Shown here one piece after another: positions 21,386 through 28,593 of a stretch of 28,593 bases of DNA (its first letter is position 1; each line of letters starts with the position of its first letter). The notes below the pieces were generated by a model that was not told the origin of the DNA, did not search any database, and saw only the letters and a list, made by a program, of their open reading frames with translations. Position numbers and translations under genes: made by a program. This stretch comes from a virus, in IMG/VR virus record IMGVR_UViG_3300035698_018527, positions 1 to 28,593 of that record. One strand, given 5' to 3'.

Positions 21386-22645
21386 ATGGCCGTCGAAGAA
21401 AAAGAAGAATCAGCAGGAGCCGCTCAAGAAGGCAATGAGTTCACCAAAGTATTTGAGGGTGCCGAGGGTGCCGAGGGTGCTGAGGGTGACGAGGGTGCTG
21501 AGGGTGACGAGGGTGACGAGGGTGCTGAGGGTGCTGAGGGTGACGAGGGTGCTGAGGGTGCTGAAGGTGCCGAGGGTGCTGAAGGTGCCGAGGGTGCTGA
21601 AGGTGCTGCCGCAGCTGCTACTGAAGCTGAAGAGGCTGCCGTTGCTGCGGAAGAGGCTGCCGTTGCTGCTGAGGGTACTGAGGGTGCCGAGGCTGCCACT
21701 GCCGCTGCCACAGAAGCAAGAACTGCCGCTGATGCTGCCGCTGTCGCCGCGGGTGAAGAGAAGGACGATCTAGTCAAGCTTGGCGAAGAGCTCGCCGGTA
21801 AGGATGGCGATGCCATCGCATTAGAAGAGCTGCTAGTCGCACTCGAAGTAGAACGTCCGGCCGTCCGCACCACGTTGGCCTCCACGGCCTTTGCAGCATG
21901 GTTTGATAAGCAGCCCAGCATGATTCAGAAGATCGGCAACGAGGGCAAAACTCAGGCAGATGCTGAGTACCTCCTTAAACTCTACGAGACCGATACAGGT
22001 ACCACGCCACCGGCAGCGGGCGACGAAGGTGATCCTTCGTTAGTACTTGGTGATGATTTTGAGCTGACTGACTCGCTGGGAAATAAGTTGACGCTTGGTG
22101 AGTACAACGAGCGCGTCGGACCCGAGCAGCAGCAGATAATGGAAGCAACCATTTCTAAGTATCTGGAGTCTTTTAAAAAGGCTCATGTCGATAGCACCGC
22201 AAGTGGTGACGATGTACAGCAGCTTCGATCAGAGATCCAGCAGGTCAACAAAATCAACCAGGAACTCAACTTCTGGTCAGAAGTGCGCGACGTGATGCCT
22301 GATGCGAAGGGCGTTATCAATAGTGAAGCTGGAAAAGCGTGGGCCGAAAAACAACAGCCCTGGGTTATTGACGTCCTGCAGAATTCTTTGCACCCGCCAG
22401 ACATGATTCGAGTAGTCTCCCGCATGAAGGAAGACATCGCCGCGACACAGAAAGCCGGTAAGGATGACGAGGCCGCTAAGACGCACGGAAAGAAGAATTT
22501 GGTGCGCACTGGAGCAGTGAGCGACAAGAAGACTGGCGGCGCTAAGACCAAGACCAGTGGCAGTGACGCTGGCAGCAACGCCAAGACTGACTCTGACCAG
22601 ACCGCAGAATTTGATGAAGCGTTCCACGAGGAGGCAGAAGTATAG
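21386..22645 (+). CDS. Probable scaffolding protein with Gly-x-Glu repeat
   Basis: A 419-aa protein immediately before the major capsid gene region, where scaffolds reside. Residues 25-72 are 16 Gly-(Ala/Asp)-Glu triplets, followed by an Ala/Glu-rich helical run (about 73-125). The C-terminal half contains a helical core (EYLLKLYETDTG, QQIMEATISKYLESFKK, a coiled coil at about 275-295, and PWVIDVLQNSLHPPDM) then a Lys/Thr/Ser linker. Scaffolds guide procapsid assembly and leave before DNA filling. Assignment rests on position, acidity and helicity. CAGGAG precedes ATG. Confidence 0.7.
   Translation: MAVEEKEESAGAAQEGNEFTKVFEGAEGAEGAEGDEGAEGDEGDEGAEGAEGDEGAEGAEGAEGAEGAEGAEGAAAAATEAEEAAVAAEEAAVAAEGTEGAEAATAAATEARTAADAAAVAAGEEKDDLVKLGEELAGKDGDAIALEELLVALEVERPAVRTTLASTAFAAWFDKQPSMIQKIGNEGKTQADAEYLLKLYETDTGTTPPAAGDEGDPSLVLGDDFELTDSLGNKLTLGEYNERVGPEQQQIMEATISKYLESFKKAHVDSTASGDDVQQLRSEIQQVNKINQELNFWSEVRDVMPDAKGVINSEAGKAWAEKQQPWVIDVLQNSLHPPDMIRVVSRMKEDIAATQKAGKDDEAAKTHGKKNLVRTGAVSDKKTGGAKTKTSGSDAGSNAKTDSDQTAEFDEAFHEEAEV
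21458..21601 (+). repeat. 9-nt coding tandem repeat, 16 units
   Basis: GGTGCCGAG and variants (GCC/GCT/GAC in the middle codon, GAG/GAA in the third) repeat for 16 units inside the scaffold-like gene and encode Gly-(Ala/Asp)-Glu. The near-identical nucleotide units indicate recent expansion by slippage or unequal exchange. Confidence 0.95.
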
Positions 22646-22647
22646 CC

Positions 22648-22839
22648 TTGAGCTCGCAGTCGAAGAATATGATTCATGATGAACGATATCCAGAGAAGAT
22701 CATTGACGTGGATACCAGCCGGTCATTCAGATGCCCGATGGCGGGATGCGACCGATTGCTGTTCAAAGGAACAATTGACGCAGTGGAGATAAAATGTCCG
22801 AGCTGTAAGAACATGGTGAACATAGGTACATTAGGTTAG
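22648..22839 (+). CDS. Com-like zinc-ribbon protein
   Basis: A 63-aa protein. The segment from about 27 (SFRCPMAGCDRLLFKGTIDAVEIKCPSC, split by position) resembles the Mu Com family: R-C-x-x-C-x-R-L-L-x-K-G and E-I-K-C-P-x-C, with C29, C34 (longer spacing), C50 and C53 as ligands. Com proteins bind mRNA to regulate phage genes. The start codon is uncertain: TTG 22648 lies 2 nt after the previous stop; ATG 22669 is also possible. Its place between scaffold and capsid is unusual and may imply regulation of capsid expression. Confidence 0.65.
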   Translation: MSSQSKNMIHDERYPEKIIDVDTSRSFRCPMAGCDRLLFKGTIDAVEIKCPSCKNMVNIGTLG

Positions 22840-22861
22840 GCAAGATAAACTGTTAATATCA

Positions 22862-22887
22862 CGTAGAGCACCAGAAAGCCGTAGAGC
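22862..22887 (+). repeat. 8-nt direct repeat in the capsid leader
   Basis: CGTAGAGC occurs at 22862-22869 and 22880-22887, 18 nt apart, in the 95-nt leader before the major capsid gene. This could be a regulator site but may also be chance. Confidence 0.3.
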
Positions 22888-22934
22888 TTCCGAGCGCCGA
22901 GTGAATTACTCACAAGACGAATAAGGAGCCTCTC

Positions 22935-23951
22935 ATGGCAGGAACAAAATACGGCGACATATCACCCCGAACGGCAGCATTTGCGGCCAAGAAATTGCTT
23001 GAGCGCGGCCAACATATCATGGTCTTCGAACGCTTCGGGCAGATGGACCCTCAAGGGAAGAACAAGACCAAGACCAGGACGTGGCGCCGTTACGAATCAC
23101 TGCAGCGCGCTTCCGCTCCCCTGGCAGAAGGTATCACTCCGGCCGGTCAGCAGCTAACCAAGACGGATATCATCGCGACGCTAGAACAGTATGGCGACAT
23201 GCTGCCTCTGACCGACGTGATTGAAGATACTCACGAGGATCCAGTCCTCAACCAGATGATGGGTCTTGTTGGCGAACAGTCGGCAGAAACCGTGGAAGAG
23301 ATCAGGATTAACGTCCTGAAGGGCGGTACAAACGTATTCTACGCCAATGGTGTAGCTTCACGTGCCCTAGTCAACTCTCCTGCAGTACGCGGCGACTTCC
23401 GCCTGATCTACCGGTCATTCAAACGCAACAAGGCGCGTGAGATTACCGAGATCATCAAGGCCAGTGCAATGATCGCTACAGAGTCGGTCATGCCAGCCTA
23501 TTGGGCCATTGGCCATACTGACCTCGATGCAGATCTGCGTGGTCTGACTGGTTTCACGGAAGTCAAGAATTACGCGGATTCCAGTAAGTCACTGCCAGGA
23601 GAGATTGGTTCGATGGACCAAATCAGAATCATCTTGACCGGCATGGTTGACCCGTGGTTGGCAGCTGGACTCACCGGCACGACACTCCTGTCGAACGGAG
23701 CAGCCGTTTCTGCAACAGCCCAAGCCGATGTCTATCCGATATTGGTCACTGCTCGGGATGCATACGCCATAGTGCCGTTGCAGGGTTCCAATGCGATCAC
23801 GCCGATCGTACTGAATCCGAATAACCCAGCCCCTGGAGATCCTCTAGGACAGACTGGCTCAGTCGCGTGGAAGACATATCAGACCGCGGCAATCTTGAAC
23901 GAAGCATGGTTCGCACGACTGGAAGTCGGGGCAACCGCCAACCCTAGCTAG
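22935..23951 (+). CDS. Major capsid protein, N4-gp56 family
   Basis: A 338-aa HK97-fold capsid protein of the N4 gp56 type: R-T-A-A-F-A-A-K near the start, a LPLTDVIEDTHEDPVL segment at about 95-110, SAETVEEIRINVLKGG, then a beta-rich P-domain and C-terminal FARLEVGATA. It forms the icosahedral shell. The ribosome site AAGGAG sits 6 nt before ATG. A strong hairpin follows the stop within 9 nt, limiting read-through and possibly raising the capsid mRNA level. Confidence 0.9.
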   Translation: MAGTKYGDISPRTAAFAAKKLLERGQHIMVFERFGQMDPQGKNKTKTRTWRRYESLQRASAPLAEGITPAGQQLTKTDIIATLEQYGDMLPLTDVIEDTHEDPVLNQMMGLVGEQSAETVEEIRINVLKGGTNVFYANGVASRALVNSPAVRGDFRLIYRSFKRNKAREITEIIKASAMIATESVMPAYWAIGHTDLDADLRGLTGFTEVKNYADSSKSLPGEIGSMDQIRIILTGMVDPWLAAGLTGTTLLSNGAAVSATAQADVYPILVTARDAYAIVPLQGSNAITPIVLNPNNPAPGDPLGQTGSVAWKTYQTAAILNEAWFARLEVGATANPS

Positions 23952-23959
23952 AAACCCGA

Positions 23960-23987
23960 AAGGGGAGGAGTAGATACTCCTCCCCTT
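23960..23987 (+). terminator. Strong hairpin after the capsid gene
   Basis: AAGGGGAGGAGTA (23960-23972) and TACTCCTCCCCTT (23975-23987) are perfect inverted repeats of 13 nt with a 2-nt centre (so a slightly shorter stem with a tetraloop or larger). It starts 9 nt after the capsid stop. No long T-run follows, so it may attenuate transcription and protect the capsid mRNA from decay. Confidence 0.75.
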
Positions 23988-24028
23988 ATGTCTTTGATAG
24001 TGTAGTCATAACGAAACGATAAACCATA

Positions 24029-24046
24029 GCCCGAAAGGGCAGGAGG
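24029..24046 (+). promoter_or_regulatory. GAAA-tetraloop hairpin joined to Shine-Dalgarno
   Basis: GCCC-GAAA-GGGC (24029-24040) is a stable 4-bp GNRA-loop hairpin immediately followed by AGGAGG (24041-24046), 5 nt before ATG 24052. CCCGAAAGGG also occurs at 23955-23964. The layout repeats the design at 4047-4070. Confidence 0.5.
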
Positions 24047-24051
24047 AACAC

Positions 24052-24765
24052 ATGAAGAACAATATAGCTGGAATAATCAACGGTACTGGCGCGGCACTTT
24101 TTGCTTGCATAGGATTCGTCCCTGACTGGGTAACGCTCTACAACCTGGAAGATGCAGACGAAGCACGACTCTTCTGGAATCGCAATATGATGCGTTCTGG
24201 TGACATGAAGCAGGGGCTTCGATTTGTCGGCAGCGGTGGTGCTACTCAGCAGACACCATTGACATCGCTCGGAATTGAGCCATACTTCGGTGGCGACACG
24301 ATGACCTCTACCAACCAGACCTCCGTCACTTACGGAGAGGGTATCTACCTTCGCTGGTTACATGGGGACTTACGCGGACTAAGCACTCGCGCCATCGCCC
24401 CAGGTGATGCTAAAAGTGCAGATATCAATGAGTGGACTCTGGACACCGCTGGCAGCTTCACTGGTCACTTCAACTCTGATATAGTGGCGAGCGGTAACCG
24501 CATACAAGAAGGAAGCGAGATCATAATCGATGGCAAGCGTTATGCGATCAATGCCATCACTGCAGATCAGGGATCTGGCGATGATGATGTCACACTCAAC
24601 CAGGCTGCAGCTACAGGCGCAGTCGAGTTTATCGGACCTTCCTTTGACCTCTCTCCTGTAGCCATAGGTGACGTGGCGCCAGCAGGGTTCCAGCTGAGTG
24701 CTACTGACGTGATCAATGTCAATGATGAGTTGATCTCGTTCGAGGCCGGTACCTGGGACGACTAG
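24052..24765 (+). CDS. Hypothetical virion structural protein, 237 aa
   Basis: Probably structural: the gene follows the capsid gene and has a strong AGGAGG site with a stabilising hairpin, as expected for abundant product. The N terminus has a hydrophobic helix (ALFACIGFVPDWV). The rest is Gly, Thr, Asp and Ser rich with strands (GEGIYLRWLHGDLRG, IDGKRYAINAITADQG). The family is not recognised. It could be a decoration or minor capsid protein. Confidence 0.65.
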   Translation: MKNNIAGIINGTGAALFACIGFVPDWVTLYNLEDADEARLFWNRNMMRSGDMKQGLRFVGSGGATQQTPLTSLGIEPYFGGDTMTSTNQTSVTYGEGIYLRWLHGDLRGLSTRAIAPGDAKSADINEWTLDTAGSFTGHFNSDIVASGNRIQEGSEIIIDGKRYAINAITADQGSGDDDVTLNQAAATGAVEFIGPSFDLSPVAIGDVAPAGFQLSATDVINVNDELISFEAGTWDD

Positions 24766-24785
24766 CATCTAACATTCGGAAACGG

Positions 24786-24811
24786 AAAGGGCTGGCGGGT
24801 GCTGGCCCTTT
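24786..24811 (+). terminator. Hairpin terminator-like
   Basis: AAAGGGC (24786-24792) pairs with GCCCTTT (24805-24811), a 7-bp stem around a 12-nt loop. The stem ends in TTT, but a longer T-run is absent. It lies in the 82-nt gap after a structural gene. Confidence 0.5.
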
Positions 24812-24847
24812 ACCGCTCCATAACGTATACCACGAGGGTAACACAAC

Positions 24848-25426
24848 ATGAGCGACAGCCAAGAGTCGGTACACGACCAAGAGCAAGACGAAGTCATATT
24901 CACTGCAGACAATCAACCCTTCAAAACCAAGCAGGCCGCAGCTGGTTGTATGGGTTCCAAAAACATAGACCAAAAAGTCTACGGGATCTGTCAGTATCCC
25001 CCTGGTAAAGAAACCTTCGCCATAATCAAGCGTGGGTCATCTAACTGGAACGGTGCGATAGAAAGCGAGCCGAAGGAAACGAAGAAGGCCGGTTCAGCAG
25101 AAGAACGGTTCTACAAGGTGATCTTTCAGCCGATGGCTCACCCCAACGACCTGACTGATGTCATGCTGGGAGTAAATGGTGAGCAGCTCGTCATTAAGCG
25201 AGAAGAGGCCGTCATTATTCCGGAGCGATTTAAGGAAGTCGCTGACAATGCATTGACTCCAAGATTTACGCAGGATCCAAAGCAGGGTCGAAAGAGCAGG
25301 GGCTCGACAAGAAAGTTCCCTTACCATTTTGTCGAAATGTCCACCAAACAGGCTTACGATGAACAAAAGGCTCGCGGCAACGAGATGACGCTCAACCGCC
25401 AGAAGATGCTCGCCGGTGAGCTGTAA
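24848..25426 (+). CDS. Hypothetical phage structural-region protein, 192 aa
   Basis: An acidic N terminus (DQEQDEV) leads to a beta-rich core (YKVIFQPMAHPNDLTDVMLGVNGEQLVIKREEAVIIPE, cited in parts) and a basic C terminus (KQGRKSRGSTRKF). The segment V-N-G-E-x-x-x-I-K-R-x-E-x-V-x-I-P is typical of unnamed proteins near phage capsid genes. The function is not known. The ribosome site is GAGGGT. It lies after the terminator-like hairpin. Confidence 0.65.
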   Translation: MSDSQESVHDQEQDEVIFTADNQPFKTKQAAAGCMGSKNIDQKVYGICQYPPGKETFAIIKRGSSNWNGAIESEPKETKKAGSAEERFYKVIFQPMAHPNDLTDVMLGVNGEQLVIKREEAVIIPERFKEVADNALTPRFTQDPKQGRKSRGSTRKFPYHFVEMSTKQAYDEQKARGNEMTLNRQKMLAGEL

Positions 25427-25464
25427 GATAGTCCGTTGTTCTGTGGCTTGGAGGAGCAGTACGA

Positions 25465-26469
25465 ATGTCACAGGTTACAACATATTCTGACTACTACACT
25501 CAGATGTTGACGGACCTGCCAGGAGCAAAGGTCAACTTGCTCCTGCAGGCACTTCAACGCATGGGCCGCGAGTTCGCCAGGAAGACCCAATCATTTCGTG
25601 AAGAGTTGGATCCTATTGCCGTCGTAGACTATCAGCAGGACTACGTCCTTACCCACGCCTACGAGGCCAGCATCCATCGAATCAAGCACGTCAAAATCAA
25701 CCAAGCGAAACAGAAGTCCAACTGGTTCGAGCTTCTCAAAGAAACAGACATCCGATTTGTAACTGGCCATACCCCCAACGCCAACCTAGCTGACATGTTG
25801 CTGACCTGCGGGACTATAGGCACGGCCACCATCGGAGACTGGACGTCGATCAGTGCCGGATCGCTGGGTGCTTCAATCAACGGATCCACTTACAGCATGA
25901 CCGATATCGACTTCACTGCTGATGTCGACTTCGACGACGTAGCACTTACCATCCAAACTGCTCTCCGTGTAGCCATAGGTGGGAACGTTGGATTTGTCCG
26001 GCCGATCTACAATAGCTCGAACGTCGTCACTAAATTCGTGATCTACGTCGAGGGCGGCACTATTTCATATATAACTGCTGGCAGCGAAGGTACCGACATC
26101 AGCGGCGCAGGCTATATGAACGGCCTGACGGGGACGGGAGTCCTCAGCCCTATGATCCAGGCGGATGTAATCTTTCGGCCAGACATCAATACCGACACCA
26201 TGCCTGACTGGTACCTGGACCGGTGGGGTGAGGCTATTGTAGCAGGCGCCACATGGTGGATGGCTAGACAGACATCATCTCTTCCATGGTCGGACCCTGT
26301 AATGGCCGCAGATCGTCGTAAAGACTATGACCGCGGAGTAACCTCCGCCCTGGCCGAGAACAATAAGCGCAGCCGAAATGGCGTGGTCAATTTTGATCTA
26401 GAAGAAGATGACTTCTCTGCCGACTATTATGAAGAAGGCCGTATCGAGAACTGGAAGGGTACATTCTAA
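25465..26469 (+). CDS. Tail adaptor/tubular-like protein with DUF3383-like insert
   Basis: A 334-aa protein. The N terminus (about 8-60: YYTQMLTDLPGAKVNLLLQAL then REFARKTQSFREEL) and C terminus (about 249-300: WYLDRWGEAIVAGATWWMARQ, then W-S-D-P-V-M-A-A-D-R-R) match the helical pattern of podovirus head-tail adaptors (T7 gp11-like). Between about 117 and 228 lies a beta-rich segment like DUF3383 domains (DWTSISAGSLGASING, DFDDVALTIQTALR). An inserted domain could add a binding surface. GGAGGAG precedes the start. Confidence 0.65.
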   Translation: MSQVTTYSDYYTQMLTDLPGAKVNLLLQALQRMGREFARKTQSFREELDPIAVVDYQQDYVLTHAYEASIHRIKHVKINQAKQKSNWFELLKETDIRFVTGHTPNANLADMLLTCGTIGTATIGDWTSISAGSLGASINGSTYSMTDIDFTADVDFDDVALTIQTALRVAIGGNVGFVRPIYNSSNVVTKFVIYVEGGTISYITAGSEGTDISGAGYMNGLTGTGVLSPMIQADVIFRPDINTDTMPDWYLDRWGEAIVAGATWWMARQTSSLPWSDPVMAADRRKDYDRGVTSALAENNKRSRNGVVNFDLEEDDFSADYYEEGRIENWKGTF

Positions 26470-28593
26470 TGAAGCGAGCAATCAGCATACTGGCAATGGC
26501 TATAGCCTTTACGACAGGAGCAGCTGCACAGACGCGGACGGAGACAAGTAATAGTGTATTCTTCAATAATGCTGACCCTCAGTTTACGATAGTCGCGGGA
26601 AAATACAATACCCCAAAACTGATCTTCTACACATGGGAATCCTTTGGTGTCGTCTATAACCCCACAGGTATGGTTTCTACTTACTTCTGGAGCACTAACC
26701 AGTATGCTGATGAGATCACAGCTGGTTTCTCGATCAGCGGCACAGCATTCAGTAACCGTGTTGAGTTCCTTGTTGGTACCAACGACTTCGGGTACCTGAC
26801 AGATCAGGGCTATGCAGCCATACGCCTTACGGACGCTGCAACACCTCTCAAGAGTAGCTTTGCCCGCGGTTGGCAGGTTGTGCTGCCGTCTCCTGAGATA
26901 AGTGGAGGAGCTGCGGCCTTGGCCACTACTCCACTCGATTGGTCCGCCCTGGGTCCGCACACGGCAGTATTGGCCTCCTTTCCTGTTCAGGCTGGCTCAG
27001 GGATCGTAGTACGGGCCAAGTCTGCCCCAGATGGCCAGTACTATTTCGACTCGTTGTGGGGCTCTCAGGGCTATCTGACAGCCGATTCCAACATGCTCGG
27101 CGATGTGACAGGCACCTATCTAACTACAGTTGTCGGTAAAGTGCGCGGAACGAGCTTCACGTCCGCTACACCAACCAATAACTACATATGGAAATATGAC
27201 TCTGCATTGGGTCTATTTAACCTGGAACCTGACGGAGGGTCTACAGTTACCTTCACTAACAGCATTGGGACTGTAGCCAACGACATTCTTCAGCGGATCG
27301 GTGCGCCAGATGCTGGTACTAACACGATCTGGGTTGGGATATCTGGAAGTGATACTAACTCTTGGATAACGGCTTCGGCTACGAGCATATCCAACAAGGC
27401 GTCACTGATAGAGTACGGGAACACCAACGTCAGCATGCAGTCGCAGATTAGCACTAACTTTAATGACCTTGCCGTTCTCAACCCCACCAAAACAATTACC
27501 ATCTCTCCGTCAGGAAGCGACTATACATCTATTCAAACGGCACTGGATGCGAACACCGCAGGCGGCGAGGCATTTCTTGTCTACCCAGGGACATATACGA
27601 ACACTATAAACTTCTCTGCAAACAATCAGTGCGTGCAGGGGATGGGTTGCTCTCCTGCTGTTCAGACTGTCACGCTGGCAGATGCAGACTTGTGCAACTA
27701 TGGGGCATGGACTGGTTGTAAATTGTCCAAGATTAAGATGCAAGTTACGGGTGCTACAAATGCCATCGCAACGATACAGGGTACGGGCTCGATCAGTATA
27801 AACCATTGTCATGTTAAGATGGTATCGGCTGCTGACTTCGTGAATGTAGGGCAACCTACTTGCATTAAAGGAACAGGCACGCTCAAGATGCGCCGAGGTA
27901 CAATCGAGTATGCACACACGGGGAATTGTGGTGCCACAGGCAGAAAGAACGCAGTACAATCAAAAGCTGGTTCTGATTTCGACTTTAGGGATGTTGATGT
28001 TAATGTGAAAAATTCAGGAACCGCAAGCCACACGGCAGGATTTCAGTCAACGGCTGGCGGCCTATTGGACTCGTTGATATGTCGCTTCGTTGTAGTAGAC
28101 GATGGCGCAGACACTACTTACGGCGAGGCGTTTCTAACTGCAAGCGGCGAAGTCGAAGCGCGGAGAAATTCATTTCATGTAACAAGTATTTCTGATGATG
28201 CTGTTGTGCTGAAAACCACAGGAACAATATCTATCAGGAGCGAGTATAATCATGTCCATTCACTCGCCTCTAATGGTAATGCAAGAGCATCGGATAATGG
28301 TTCTGGATGTGAGGTTATTGGTGGGAATGATACCGTTATAGCAGCTAACACGAATATCGGTGGTGGTACTTATTCTCTGTCGATCGTTTCGGCAGATGGC
28401 GATTATACCGCTACAGGAACAGGCACATTTGGGTTATTGTCAGTTGGTGGGGCGAGTACGTTTGGTGGTGATATTAACATGGGCGGCTTTGCTGTAACTA
28501 ATCTGCTTGACCCTGCCGCAGCGCAGGATGCAGTCACTAAAGCATACGGCGATGCCAACTATGCGGCACAAGACCTGACACCTTACGCGCTGA
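26469..28593 (+). CDS. Tail fibre/tailspike with signal peptide and beta-helix (partial)
   Basis: The frame is open from ATG 26469, which overlaps the previous stop (TAATG), to the window edge: at least 708 residues, C terminus missing. Residues 1-20 form a signal-peptide-like segment (MKRAISILAM, then AAA before Q21). From about 343 (TITISPSGSDYTSIQTALDA, then EAFLVYPGTY) the pectin-lyase-like beta-helix begins, as in tailspikes that bind or cut host sugars. Near the end of the window the fibre motif GGDINMGGFAVTNLLDPAA...DAVTKAYGDA appears. It probably recognises the host surface. Enzyme activity cannot be confirmed. Confidence 0.8.
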   Translation, partial: MKRAISILAMAIAFTTGAAAQTRTETSNSVFFNNADPQFTIVAGKYNTPKLIFYTWESFGVVYNPTGMVSTYFWSTNQYADEITAGFSISGTAFSNRVEFLVGTNDFGYLTDQGYAAIRLTDAATPLKSSFARGWQVVLPSPEISGGAAALATTPLDWSALGPHTAVLASFPVQAGSGIVVRAKSAPDGQYYFDSLWGSQGYLTADSNMLGDVTGTYLTTVVGKVRGTSFTSATPTNNYIWKYDSALGLFNLEPDGGSTVTFTNSIGTVANDILQRIGAPDAGTNTIWVGISGSDTNSWITASATSISNKASLIEYGNTNVSMQSQISTNFNDLAVLNPTKTITISPSGSDYTSIQTALDANTAGGEAFLVYPGTYTNTINFSANNQCVQGMGCSPAVQTVTLADADLCNYGAWTGCKLSKIKMQVTGATNAIATIQGTGSISINHCHVKMVSAADFVNVGQPTCIKGTGTLKMRRGTIEYAHTGNCGATGRKNAVQSKAGSDFDFRDVDVNVKNSGTASHTAGFQSTAGGLLDSLICRFVVVDDGADTTYGEAFLTASGEVEARRNSFHVTSISDDAVVLKTTGTISIRSEYNHVHSLASNGNARASDNGSGCEVIGGNDTVIAANTNIGGGTYSLSIVSADGDYTATGTGTFGLLSVGGASTFGGDINMGGFAVTNLLDPAAAQDAVTKAYGDANYAAQDLTPYAL

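Noticed and set aside
21458-21601. CRISPR-like array
   Set aside because: Units are 9 nt, contiguous and in frame with the protein, without spacers.
21435-21773. Plus-strand frame giving Val-Leu-Arg repeats
   Set aside because: A second reading frame of the same 9-nt repeat, overlapping the scaffold-like gene; no ribosome site.
21424-21921. Long minus-strand frame across the scaffold repeat
   Set aside because: Produced by the Gly-x-Glu repeat read backwards, giving Ser-Ala-Pro repeats; no start signal and antisense to a supported gene.

Overview
The window looks like one contiguous piece of a tailed double-stranded DNA bacteriophage (Caudoviricetes) genome. Every credible gene lies on the plus strand. 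Genes are packed with 1-8 nt overlaps or very short gaps, most have a GGAG-type ribosome binding site, and there are no ribosomal, housekeeping or transposase genes. The virion genes (large terminase, a ~690-aa portal, a scaffold-like protein, an N4-gp56-type major capsid protein and a gp11-like tail adaptor) suggest a short-tailed phage, probably of a Gram-negative bacterium. The host and taxonomy cannot be fixed from sequence alone, and an environmental or poorly sampled phage is likely because many small genes are unfamiliar.

Layout. (1) 1-6 kb: small accessory genes, several with zinc-ribbon cysteine pairs, a PD-(D/E)XK nuclease-like protein, one operator-like palindrome (about 1.36 kb) and one extended -10 promoter (about 5.02 kb). 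(2) 6-12.6 kb: small terminase, a DUF1937-type protein, a beta-class DNA methyltransferase, an ASCH-like protein, a Nudix hydrolase, a protein with a C-terminal domain resembling the Acb2/crAss001_48 family of cyclic-nucleotide sponges, and a DUF5662/HD-like protein with a lysine-rich tail. (3) 12.55-12.91 kb: a complete phage-encoded tmRNA (ssrA) with acceptor stem, G3-U pair, T arm, P2 helix and encoded CCA. (4) 12.9-14.3 kb: two small membrane proteins, a large double hairpin, an SGNH/GDSL esterase, and a compact three-way-junction inverted repeat. (5) 14.3-24 kb: large terminase, small packaging or head genes, capsid-staple-like protein, portal, a putative head fibre with a signal peptide, a scaffold-like protein with a Gly-(Ala/Asp)-Glu repeat, a Com-like zinc ribbon and the major capsid protein followed by a strong hairpin. 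(6) 24-28.6 kb: two further virion-like genes, the tail adaptor, and the first 708 codons of a beta-helix tail fibre or tailspike that starts with a signal peptide and runs off the end of the window.

How it works together. The left part would supply DNA modification, nucleotide and signal handling and possibly counter-defence. The tmRNA would support ribosome rescue or tagging during infection. The membrane proteins plus esterase may help lysis. The right part builds and fills the capsid. The most notable signals are the tmRNA, the three-way-junction element next to the terminase gene, the Sec-type signal peptides on two virion proteins, and the fused Acb2-like protein.
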